Assembly: GCA_002392625.1 (NCBI GenBank)
Contig: DGHJ01000030.1
Coordinates: forward strand, 9,957-15,869
Reading direction: 5' to 3'
Length of the DNA: 5,913 bases
DNA from: Oscillospiraceae bacterium UBA3851
GTDB lineage: Bacteria > Bacillota > Clostridia > Oscillospirales > Oscillospiraceae
The stretch's first letter is position 1. Each line of letters begins with the position of its first letter. The position numbers were made by a program, and so were the translations under genes. Below the pieces are notes generated by a model. It was not told the DNA's origin. It saw nothing but the letters and a program-made list of their open reading frames with translations, and did no database searches. Shown piece by piece: positions 1-4,785 of this stretch.

Positions 1-239
1 AGCGGGAGCGGTTCTTCAACGAGGCTGATTATCTGCGTCTGAAGGATACCTACATCCTGACGCCGGACAAGCTGCGCACCGCCAAGAAGGACCTGGCCAT
101 CCTGCATCCCCTGCCCCGCGTCAACGAGATCTCCGTCGCGGTAGACGATGATCCCCGTGCCTGCTACTTCAAGCAGGTGCTCAACGGCAAGTATATGCGC
201 ATGGCGCTCATTCTGAAATTGTTGGAGGTAAACGTATGA
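1..239 (+). CDS. pyrB: Aspartate carbamoyltransferase catalytic chain, C-terminal 78 residues (partial)
   Basis: This is the 3' end of the catalytic subunit of aspartate transcarbamoylase, which joins carbamoyl phosphate and L-aspartate to form N-carbamoyl-L-aspartate in cytoplasmic de novo pyrimidine synthesis. The gene is cut by the window edge. The reading frame uses codons starting at base 3 and ends in TGA at 237-239. The visible part contains HPLPRVNEI, the conserved ATCase segment whose HPLPR stretch helps form the active site. It is followed by the usual C-terminal helix region with YFKQVLNGKYMRMALI, corresponding to the E. coli YFQQAGNG...RQALL segment. The stop codon overlaps the pyrI start (ATGA), which is the standard pyrBI arrangement with translational coupling. 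The identity is near certain; only the N-terminal three quarters cannot be judged. Confidence 0.96.
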   Translation, partial: RERFFNEADYLRLKDTYILTPDKLRTAKKDLAILHPLPRVNEISVAVDDDPRACYFKQVLNGKYMRMALILKLLEVNV

Positions 240-664
240 TTATCGGTCAGATCAAAGACGGCATCGTGCTGGATCACATCACCGCCGGACGCGGCATGGA
301 GATCTACAACATTCTGGGCCTGGACAAGCTGGACTGCACCGTGGCCATGATCAAGAACGCCGACAGCGTCAAGAAGGGCAAGAAAGACATCATCAAGATC
401 GGCCAGGTCATCGATCTGGACTTCGATGTGCTGGGCTATATCGATCCCGGCATCACCGTCAACATCATCCAGGACGGCAAGCTGGCTAAGCGGGAGCACC
501 TGTCCCTGCCTGAGCGGGTCATGGACATCATCCACTGCAAGAACCCCCGCTGCATCACCTCCACCGAGCAGGAGCTGCGCCATGAGTTCCGCCTGGTGGA
601 CCGGGAAAAGAAGCTTTACCGCTGCATCTACTGCGAGAGTCCGGCCCCCAAGGCCGTTGATTGA
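236..664 (+). CDS. pyrI: Aspartate carbamoyltransferase regulatory chain
   Basis: This is the regulatory subunit of aspartate transcarbamoylase. Regulatory dimers bind nucleotide effectors and hold catalytic trimers together through a zinc domain. The 142-residue protein is complete and slightly shorter than the roughly 150-residue E. coli chain. Residues 1-95 form the nucleotide-binding domain, with the family's early G-x-V-x-D-H-I segment (GIVLDHITAG). Residues 96-142 form the zinc domain with four cysteines, C101 and C106 (Cx4C) and C130 and C133 (Cx2C), spaced as in PyrI. The ATG start at 236 is supported by GGAGG at 224-228, seven bases upstream, and by the 4-base overlap with pyrB. No terminator follows directly. 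The downstream DNA is unrelated and decayed, so later pyr genes that often follow in Clostridia are absent here. Confidence 0.97.
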   Translation: MIIGQIKDGIVLDHITAGRGMEIYNILGLDKLDCTVAMIKNADSVKKGKKDIIKIGQVIDLDFDVLGYIDPGITVNIIQDGKLAKREHLSLPERVMDIIHCKNPRCITSTEQELRHEFRLVDREKKLYRCIYCESPAPKAVD

Positions 665-728
665 TCGTGTTGAACGGGGCGGGGGCATGTTCTCTTTCAG
701 ATACTGATAGTGCCTCTGTCCCCAAACC

Positions 729-753
729 CCAACTTGTCCGATCCAACTTGTCC
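729..753. repeat. Short tandem direct repeat (11 bases, twice)
   Basis: CCAACTTGTCC occurs at 729-739 and again at 743-753, separated by GAT. It lies just past the end of the minus-strand broken small ORF and just after a C-rich stretch (CCCCAAACCCC). It may mark an element end or be slipped-strand duplication. Nothing identifies it further. Confidence 0.6.
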
Positions 754-754
754 T

Positions 755-950
755 TCATTTTGATACCTCCATTACCTTGATTTTTTTCGTCGGCGCGCCG
801 ATGATCTTGATCAGCAGTTCGTTTATGACCCCCCACGCATCCGTCTTCGTCGATGACCTGCTTGCGGTATGCGTTGATCCCTTTGACCAGCGCCCGCCAC
901 TCAAGGTCGTCCAGTACAATGTGCCTCTTGGATTGCTTTATGTATTTCAA
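755..950 (-). pseudogene. Small mobile-element-type ORF broken by a one-base frameshift
   Basis: Read on the minus strand, a TTG start at 950 follows an AGGGGG ribosome binding site about nine bases upstream and gives LKYIKQSKRHIVLDDLEWRA..., 39 codons to the GTG at 834-836. A run of six Gs (minus strand, 829-834) then throws the frame. Dropping one G restores an open frame of 25 more residues, INELLIKIIGAPTKKIKV and a short tail, ending in TGA at 755-757, for about 64 residues in total. From memory this pattern resembles small uncharacterised accessory proteins in Clostridia, often on integrative elements, that begin with KYI...IxLDDxEWRAL and end with xELLIKxxxAPTKKIK. The biochemical role is unknown. 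The fit of both halves on either side of the homopolymer is the evidence for a frameshift. A sequencing error in the homopolymer is the main alternative and would make the gene intact. Confidence 0.6.
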
Positions 951-1028
951 AGCATCTCGCCCCCTTTCGCCAACATTGTATCGCAAAGAGGCGTATAAGA
1001 CGAATGTACGGACTCTCTCTGTAAACAG

Positions 1029-1078
1029 AAAAATACCGGGACTACATGACTGTACATGCCTGTAATCTCGGTATTTTT
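1029..1078. terminator. Long hairpin with A/T flanks, possible bidirectional terminator
   Basis: Left arm 1029-1041 (AAAAATACCGGGA) pairs with right arm 1066-1078 (TCTCGGTATTTTT): 13 pairs including one G-U. The interior (1042-1065) can add a short TACA/TGTA stem around a further loop. The A-run at one base and T-run at the other mean that transcripts from either strand would end the stem in a U-tract, as in a two-way intrinsic terminator. It lies 365 bases after pyrI and just before a truncated ORF, so it could be an element-borne terminator or an element-end palindrome. The structure is visible; its function is inferred. Confidence 0.55.
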
Positions 1079-1098
1079 CTTGCCCTGCGAATGCCCGG

Positions 1099-1398
1099 AT
1101 GTTCTTGTTTCAGTATACGCCGGAGGAATACGCCGCTCATATACGGAATATTCTGTCTCTTTCCGACAGGCTGGTGGGCTACCGCGTCATCCCTCTGCCG
1201 GAAGCCCCCTTTGCGGATATCAAGGTCCTCATTTCGGATCGCGCCGTGGCGATGACACGGCTGAAGCCGCCGTACTTCACGATCCAATTCGAGCACCCCG
1301 ACCTGTGCCGCGCCTTTGTTGCATATGCCCGGCGGATCGGAGAGCAGTACCGGCAGGACAAGCTGACAACGAGGCAGATGCTGGAGCGGTATCTATAG
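1099..1398 (+). CDS. Uncharacterised 99-residue protein, possibly the C-terminal remnant of a transcriptional regulator
   Basis: The ORF encodes 99 residues starting MFLFQYTPEEYAAHIRN. The middle has LPEAPFADIKVLISDRAVAM and PPYFTIQFEHPDLCRAF, and the end is helical and charged (RIGEQYRQDKLTTRQMLERY). From memory the pattern resembles a C-terminal domain found after a helix-turn-helix in some Clostridia regulators, where YTPEEY-like and HP-x-L-x-x-A-F motifs occur. No HTH is present here. No convincing ribosome binding site precedes the ATG at 1099. The frame stays open upstream only as far as a stop at 1063, inside the large hairpin. The N-terminal part has therefore probably been lost, or the ORF is a stand-alone small protein expressed weakly. 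It has no close co-directional neighbour. I am moderately sure that it is or was coding, because the composition and motifs look protein-like, but unsure of function. Confidence 0.5.
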   Translation: MFLFQYTPEEYAAHIRNILSLSDRLVGYRVIPLPEAPFADIKVLISDRAVAMTRLKPPYFTIQFEHPDLCRAFVAYARRIGEQYRQDKLTTRQMLERYL

Positions 1399-1667
1399 GC
1401 GTGGCAACAAGTCCTGTTGTAACAGTCGCTTTTCTCTGAATCTCGCCTGCGTCTATTCTGCAAACGGTCCCCGGCCTGAGAGGATAGATTGTTCCCGTGA
1501 TCATCCAGATCTGTCCGGAGCGAGTCTGTCTCAACTCACGTGCAGACCTCGCAATGATCCTCCTAAGGATTGTATTATACGCGGCTTCGGTGAGTGCCCG
1601 GATCGTCACATGTCACAAAAGCTGCTTTGAAATATCTACGTACAGTTTTTTCCGAAAAGAGAAAAGT
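1399..1667. other. Gene-poor decayed stretch
   Basis: No gene is supportable here. A minus-strand frame is open from a GTG at 1609, with MTIRALTEAAYN near its start and IWMITGTIYPLRPGTVCRI in the middle, and runs into the antisense of the 1099-1398 ORF. I recognise no family in it and no proper ribosome binding site precedes its start. CCTCCT at 1559-1564 (AGGAGG on the minus strand) and ATTATA at 1574-1579 (TATAAT on the minus strand) look like an RBS and a -10. However, the nearest start after them is a TTG that opens only seven codons, and there is no matching -35. A weak 5-base stem lies at 1405-1419. This looks like degraded element DNA. Confidence 0.4.
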
Positions 1668-1704
1668 GGCAGATTTTGGGGGAATCATTCTCCCAAAATC
1701 TGCC
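1655..1704 (-). terminator. 37-base near-perfect hairpin with a T-rich tail on the minus strand
   Basis: Arms 1668-1680 (GGCAGATTTTGGG) and 1692-1704 (CCCAAAATCTGCC) are exact inverted repeats. One G-U pair and three or four more pairs inside leave a loop of only about three bases. Read on the minus strand the stem is followed by ACTTTTCTCTTTTC (1655-1667), a passable U-tract, so it could end the minus-strand operon that finishes at 1914. On the plus strand no T-tract follows. The perfection of the stem also fits a mobile-element palindrome. Confidence 0.45.
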
Positions 1705-1720
1705 TCTAAACGGTGGGGTC

Positions 1721-1737
1721 AGAGGTTCAGGTCCTCT
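1721..1737 (+). other. tRNA T-arm-like remnant, possible attachment-site scar
   Basis: AGAGG-TTCAGGT-CCTCT forms a 5-base-pair stem with a 7-base loop beginning TTC, the geometry of a tRNA T-arm, and it is preceded by GGGGTC like a variable-loop end. The usual A at the fifth loop position (TTCRANY) is G. No acceptor stem or CCA follows; AT-rich DNA begins at once. Tyrosine-recombinase elements often integrate at tRNA 3' ends, so this could be the tRNA-derived core of an old att site. Chance similarity is possible. Confidence 0.3.
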
Positions 1738-1761
1738 CAAATAAATAATATCTATTTATTT

Positions 1762-1878
1762 TCATTTCTGCCTGTTTCTGCCGTCATTTTTGTTCTTTTG
1801 CTTCAATTTGTCATTCATAAACCAGTGGTTCAAGTAGTTGACCACCGGTTTATTCCATCTTGCGCTGAAATGTGACAT
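1762..1878 (-). CDS. Possible 38-residue basic micro-protein (unassigned)
   Basis: On the minus strand an ATG at 1878 opens 38 codons, MSHFSARWNKPVVNYLNHWF followed by a Lys/Asn/Arg-rich tail, ending in TGA at 1762-1764. It begins 35 bases after the stop of the flavoprotein gene on the same strand, so it could be the last cistron of that operon or a leftover C-terminal piece of an element gene. Only a weak GGTGAT-like ribosome binding site precedes it. A hairpin (1817-1853) lies inside it. I do not recognise a family. The ordered hydrophobic and aromatic pattern and the basic tail look protein-like, but so short an ORF can occur by chance. Confidence 0.25.
   Translation of the reverse strand: MSHFSARWNKPVVNYLNHWFMNDKLKQKNKNDGRNRQK
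1817..1853. repeat. Interrupted palindrome
   Basis: ATAAACC (1817-1823) pairs with GGTTTAT (1847-1853). After one A/C mismatch GTGG pairs with CCAC, and with one bulged T, TCAA pairs with TTGA around a GTAG loop. It lies 61 bases beyond the stop of the flavoprotein gene. The T-tracts are poor, so it is a weaker terminator candidate than 1655-1704. A protein-binding site or element-derived palindrome is equally possible. Confidence 0.5.
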
Positions 1879-1913
1879 AATGATCACCAAGACGACAATT
1901 TACCTGTATGATC

Positions 1914-2426
1914 TCAAAGCGTCTCTGCCAGCTCCTTGATCCGAGCTGCGACATTCTCGTCATGGTTCGTGAAAATGCCGCACCCTTCCAGGCCGAGATA
2001 TCCGACGAAGTCCCCGTCGTAGGAGAACTTTGCACCGACGTACATATCATCATCCCCGGAGCTGAGGAACATCGCCACCTTTCTCAAAGAGGAGGGCGCT
2101 TTCGGGTAGAGGGCCGAATAGAACCTGTCGATCACACATTTCAGCTGTCCGGAGATACCGTGGTAGTAGATCGGCGCGGCGAGCACCAGCATCTCTGCGT
2201 CCTGCAGCTCCGCATAAATCTGCTGCATATCGTCCTTCTGGACGCATTCGCCCCGGCCCTTGCCGTGGCAGTATTCACAGGCAAGGCAGCCCTTGATGCT
2301 CATGCCGCAGATGTTGAAACAGACGACCTCATGGCCCTTTGCCTCCGCCGTTTCCCGGAACGTGCGGACCATCCCGGCCGTATTGCCATTGGGCCTGGGA
2401 CTGCCATTCAATACGAGAATCTTCAT
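1914..2426 (-). CDS. Isf-type iron-sulfur flavoprotein (NADPH-dependent FMN reductase / flavodoxin-like fold)
   Basis: This is a predicted cytoplasmic electron-transfer flavoprotein of 170 residues, a typical length for the compact family. The N-terminus MKILVLNGSPRPNGNT carries the GSPRxxGNT loop that binds the FMN phosphate. A cysteine cluster C47-x2-C50-x2-C53-x7-C61, followed by QKDD, matches the compact CX2CX2CX4-7C motif that ligates a 4Fe-4S cluster in Isf proteins. APIYYHGISGQLKCVIDRF at 84-102 is the conserved flavin-contact and dimerisation segment of the family. The ATG at 2426 has GGAGGG (2435-2440) eight bases upstream, inside the end of the preceding lipoprotein gene; the four-base intergenic gap implies coupling. 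It is the last clear gene of the minus-strand operon and a diverged paralogue of the flavoprotein at 2975-3517. The electron partner and substrate are unknown. Confidence 0.88.
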   Translation of the reverse strand: MKILVLNGSPRPNGNTAGMVRTFRETAEAKGHEVVCFNICGMSIKGCLACEYCHGKGRGECVQKDDMQQIYAELQDAEMLVLAAPIYYHGISGQLKCVIDRFYSALYPKAPSSLRKVAMFLSSGDDDMYVGAKFSYDGDFVGYLGLEGCGIFTNHDENVAARIKELAETL

Positions 2427-2430
2427 TTAT

Positions 2431-3000
2431 TTATCCCTCCATCACGATCGTGACCGTCACGTCCCCGTTTCCCAGCAGCCGGGCAAGCTCCTGCACTGTT
2501 TTACCATCGATATGGCCGAGCCTCGTATAGGCCCAGGAATTGGAGCCGTAGAACACGACGATCTGATTCCCGGAGTAGAGCACGATATCGCCGGGTCCCG
2601 TGGTCGTCTGCACGTCGTCTCTCGGTAGACTTGCTCCAAGCGGCCCAACCTGCTCGAAGCCGCCGTATTTCGACATCTGCACAGTAACCGCCCCGGAGGA
2701 CACAAGCTCCTTCAGTGCCTCCACAGAGGCGTTATCCTCCCACGTGACTGATAGCGCTTCCCCGTTGATGGCAAGTGTCAAGTTTCTGTTCATGATACCC
2801 TCCTCGCTGTTGTCGTTCTCCGGCTCAGCCGCGTTTACCGTTTCCTGCAGCTGTGACTCAACAGGGGTTGCCGGTGTCAGCTGCGGCGTTGTCTCCGGGC
2901 CGGACGCCCCGCACCCGCACAGTATTCCCAACAGCAGGAACATGACAGCGGTAAGCACGGCGCGCCTGGAGAGATTACGCCAGCGCCTTTCCGAACGCAT
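2431..3000 (-). CDS. Surface lipoprotein with cyclophilin-like domain
   Basis: This 189-residue protein has a basic N-terminus (RSERRWRNLSRR), a hydrophobic segment at about 14-27 and a lipobox ending in Cys30 (LCGC; Cys28 is a second candidate). It should therefore be exported and lipid-anchored. A Thr/Pro/Glu-rich linker spans about 31-70. The C-terminal domain (about 71-189) has YGGFEQVG, SLPRDD, TTGPGDIVLYSGNQIVVFYG and SNSWAYTRLGHI, the hallmark of the cyclophilin-like (Cyclophil_like2, PF18050) family, whose role is poorly known. The start at 3000 is chosen because GGAGG lies at 3007-3011, six bases upstream, and because the signal sequence begins there; the longer frame from 3141 would bury the signal. 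It overlaps the upstream flavoprotein gene by 26 bases, implying translational coupling. Proline isomerase activity should not be assumed for this family. Confidence 0.87.
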   Translation of the reverse strand: MRSERRWRNLSRRAVLTAVMFLLLGILCGCGASGPETTPQLTPATPVESQLQETVNAAEPENDNSEEGIMNRNLTLAINGEALSVTWEDNASVEALKELVSSGAVTVQMSKYGGFEQVGPLGASLPRDDVQTTTGPGDIVLYSGNQIVVFYGSNSWAYTRLGHIDGKTVQELARLLGNGDVTVTIVMEG

Positions 3001-3517
3001 ACGCTTCCTCCAATTTCTCATTTCTGCCTGCGGCCTCGCCCATGTCGTTGATGCCGCCGCAAAACAGCGAACCGGCAAGCTCCGCCTTTCCGAAGCAGTC
3101 CACCCAGCCCTGCAGGCCGCTGACGGCCTTTTCGGGCACATACGCCTCGTCCTCGGCAGCAGTCGCCAGCATATACACCTTGCGGAATCGGTAGTCGGAC
3201 GGATACAGCGGATTCAAGCGGTCCAGCAGCGTCTTCATCTGTCCGCTCATCTCATAGTAGTAGATCGGCGTGACGAACACCAGCGTGTCCGCGTTCCTGG
3301 CCTTCTCCGCGATCTCCACGGCGTCGTCCTTCAGCACGCATTGCTGTGTCTTCTGACAGGTCAGGCAGCCGATGCAGAACTTGACGTTTTTGCCCTTGAG
3401 GGAGATGTGCTCCACCTCATGACCGGCGTCCTCGGCGCCGGCGATCAGCCGCTGGGCGAGAATGTCGGAGTTGCTCTCTGCCCGCAGGCTGGTCGTTATC
3501 ACAAGTACCTTGCTCAT
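2975..3517 (-). CDS. Isf-type iron-sulfur flavoprotein, second paralogue
   Basis: This 180-residue predicted FMN/4Fe-4S electron-transfer protein belongs to the same fold family as the gene at 1914. The FMN-phosphate loop is altered to TTSLRAESNS. C48-x2-C51-x2-C54-x5-C60, followed by LKDD, fits the Isf compact cluster motif. PIYYYEMSGQMKTLLDRL at 84-101 is the conserved flavin and dimer segment. The C-terminal region differs from that of the paralogue: it carries ELAGSLFCGGINDMGEAAG, with extra cysteines at 141 and 153. The ATG at 3517 overlaps the hydrolase stop by four bases (ATGA) and has AGGAG (3526-3530) eight bases upstream. It is likely cytoplasmic and co-translated with its neighbours. 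Which reductase feeds it and what it reduces cannot be read from the sequence. Confidence 0.87.
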   Translation of the reverse strand: MSKVLVITTSLRAESNSDILAQRLIAGAEDAGHEVEHISLKGKNVKFCIGCLTCQKTQQCVLKDDAVEIAEKARNADTLVFVTPIYYYEMSGQMKTLLDRLNPLYPSDYRFRKVYMLATAAEDEAYVPEKAVSGLQGWVDCFGKAELAGSLFCGGINDMGEAAGRNEKLEEAYAFGKALA

Positions 3518-4515
3518 TTCAGGTTCTCCTTCATAAAAGCCTCGATCTTATCAAAGGGGATGGCGCCCTTGCCGCCGCCGTCATAGAGGTCGGTGTGGGA
3601 CGCGCCGGGGATGATATAAAGCTCTTTGTTGCTTGCATACTTGCTGTCCTTTACCATATCGGCGTAGGCGTCGCGGCTCATGTAGCAGGAGTGCGCCTTA
3701 TCGCCGTGGATCATCAGCACCGCGCCGCGGATCTCTCTGGCGTAGGTAAAGAGGCGTGTGTTCATCAGAGAGGTGTTCGTGTTGACCGTCCAGCCGTCGT
3801 TGGAGTTCAGAGAGCGGGGATGGTATCCGCGGGGTGTCTTGTAGTAGTCGTGGTAGTCCTTGACAAAGTACGGCGCGTCCTCCGGCAGCGGATCCACCAC
3901 GCCGCCCTGTCGGGCGTAGTCGCCGTTTTTGTAATCTTCCGTTCTCTGCGCATTGGTGGCAAGACGCATCCGATGGCGTGCCTCCTCGTTGTCGGCAGAA
4001 TCGAAATAGCCGTTGCCCGCCACGCGGGACATATCGTACATGGTGGAGGTCACCGTCGCCTTGATCCGCGTGTCGACGCAGGCGGTCTGCAGCGCCATGC
4101 CGCCCCAGCCGCAGATTCCTATAATGCCGATGCGCTCGGAATCGACGTTCTCCTGCACGGACAGGAAATCCACCGCCGCCTGAAAATCCTCCACGTCGAT
4201 ATCGGGCGAATGCATGGCGCGGGGATAGCCGCCGGACTCGCCGGTGAAGGACGGATCAAAGGCGATCGTCAGGAAGCCGCGCTCCGCCATTGTCTGGGCG
4301 TAAAGCCCGGAGGACTGCTCCTTGCAGGCGCCGAAGGGGCCGCTGACGGCGATGGCGGGCAGCTTGCCTGCCGCGTTCTTCGGAGCGTACAGATCCGCCG
4401 CCAGGGTAATGCCGAAGTGATTGACGAAGGTCACCTTCCTGTGGTCCACCTTTTCGCTTTTCGGGAACACCTTGTCCCATTCTTTTGTCAGAGCGAGATC
4501 TTCTGTTTTCATCAT
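3514..4515 (-). CDS. Alpha/beta hydrolase with Cys nucleophile (YcjY / dienelactone-hydrolase-like)
   Basis: This is a cytoplasmic alpha/beta hydrolase of 333 residues with no signal peptide. The strand and oxyanion region PAIAVSGPFGACKEQ (53-67) is followed by FDPSFTGESGG (86-96). The nucleophile elbow is GICGWGG at 133-139, with Cys135 in place of Ser, as in dienelactone hydrolases and many members of the YcjY-like group. Asp272 in MIHGDKAHS and His307 in PGASHTDLY complete a likely triad. The long insert between the elbow and the acid, rich in Tyr and His (Y168-Y231), resembles the cap of that group. The start is the first of two adjacent ATGs, at 4515, with AGGA ten bases upstream. It begins 15 bases after the small upstream gene and overlaps the next flavoprotein start by four bases. 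The substrate, an ester, lactone or thioester, is unknown. Confidence 0.88.
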   Translation of the reverse strand: MMKTEDLALTKEWDKVFPKSEKVDHRKVTFVNHFGITLAADLYAPKNAAGKLPAIAVSGPFGACKEQSSGLYAQTMAERGFLTIAFDPSFTGESGGYPRAMHSPDIDVEDFQAAVDFLSVQENVDSERIGIIGICGWGGMALQTACVDTRIKATVTSTMYDMSRVAGNGYFDSADNEEARHRMRLATNAQRTEDYKNGDYARQGGVVDPLPEDAPYFVKDYHDYYKTPRGYHPRSLNSNDGWTVNTNTSLMNTRLFTYAREIRGAVLMIHGDKAHSCYMSRDAYADMVKDSKYASNKELYIIPGASHTDLYDGGGKGAIPFDKIEAFMKENLK

Positions 4516-4530
4516 GGTCGTTGCATCCTT

Positions 4531-4749
4531 TCAATTCTGTTTTGTCTGCCGGATCAGATAATCCAGGCGATCAACCTTCCGCTGGCTCTCGTGCATTTCC
4601 TCTACCAGTTCGCACCGCTGCACCTTGAGAAATCGGACCAGGTCGTCGGCTTGGCCTGTGCGGCAGAGCTCCATGGCCCGATCAACAAGCTCTTGGCGCA
4701 TCCCCACATCCACAAGGCCGGTTTTCAGTGTTTCCGTGTAGTCAGTCAT
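4531..4749 (-). CDS. Small helical conserved hypothetical protein
   Basis: This 72-residue protein begins MTDYTETLKTGLVDVGMRQE and ends HESQRKVDRLDYLIRQ plus a short tail. It is almost all helix-forming and has no signal or membrane segment. The C-terminal half (39-70) has heptad-like hydrophobics and an RCELVEEMHESQRKVDRLDYLI pattern, which I recall from small proteins of Clostridia and from the dimerisation helices of MerR-like regulators; no DNA-binding domain is present. The function is unknown. A role as a partner or modulator of the operon's regulator is only a guess. I chose the ATG at 4749 because the best activator-dependent promoter would start transcription near 4779. Its GGAG is a long 12 bases away. 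An ATG at 4797 would add 16 polar residues and has GGGAAG close upstream. It is the first gene of the minus-strand operon. Confidence 0.7.
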   Translation of the reverse strand: MTDYTETLKTGLVDVGMRQELVDRAMELCRTGQADDLVRFLKVQRCELVEEMHESQRKVDRLDYLIRQTKQN

Positions 4750-4785
4750 TCGTTTTTCGGTCTCCTTGTTCCTTGGTTCACTTTC

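Noticed and set aside
426..707. Plus-strand Ser/Arg-rich frame over pyrI
   Set aside because: It is an out-of-frame shadow of pyrI, whose zinc cysteines and length are fully consistent.
664..720. Intrinsic terminator right after pyrI
   Set aside because: I found no stem followed by a T-tract. The first strong hairpin is at 1029.
1739..1761. AT-only inverted repeat AAATAAAT / ATTTATTT as a terminator
   Set aside because: The 8-base all-A/T stem is too weak and may be chance in an AT-rich stretch.
1908..2453. 181-residue plus-strand frame
   Set aside because: It is antisense to the first flavoprotein, whose FMN and Fe-S motifs are clear.
2431..3141. Longer 236-residue version of the lipoprotein
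   Set aside because: It would place 47 Arg/Ala-rich residues, antisense-like in character and overlapping the flavoprotein, ahead of the signal peptide. The ATG at 3000 has an ideal RBS and signal sequence.
2600..3586. 328-residue plus-strand frame
   Set aside because: It is antisense to the lipoprotein and second flavoprotein, with no RBS and no recognisable domain.
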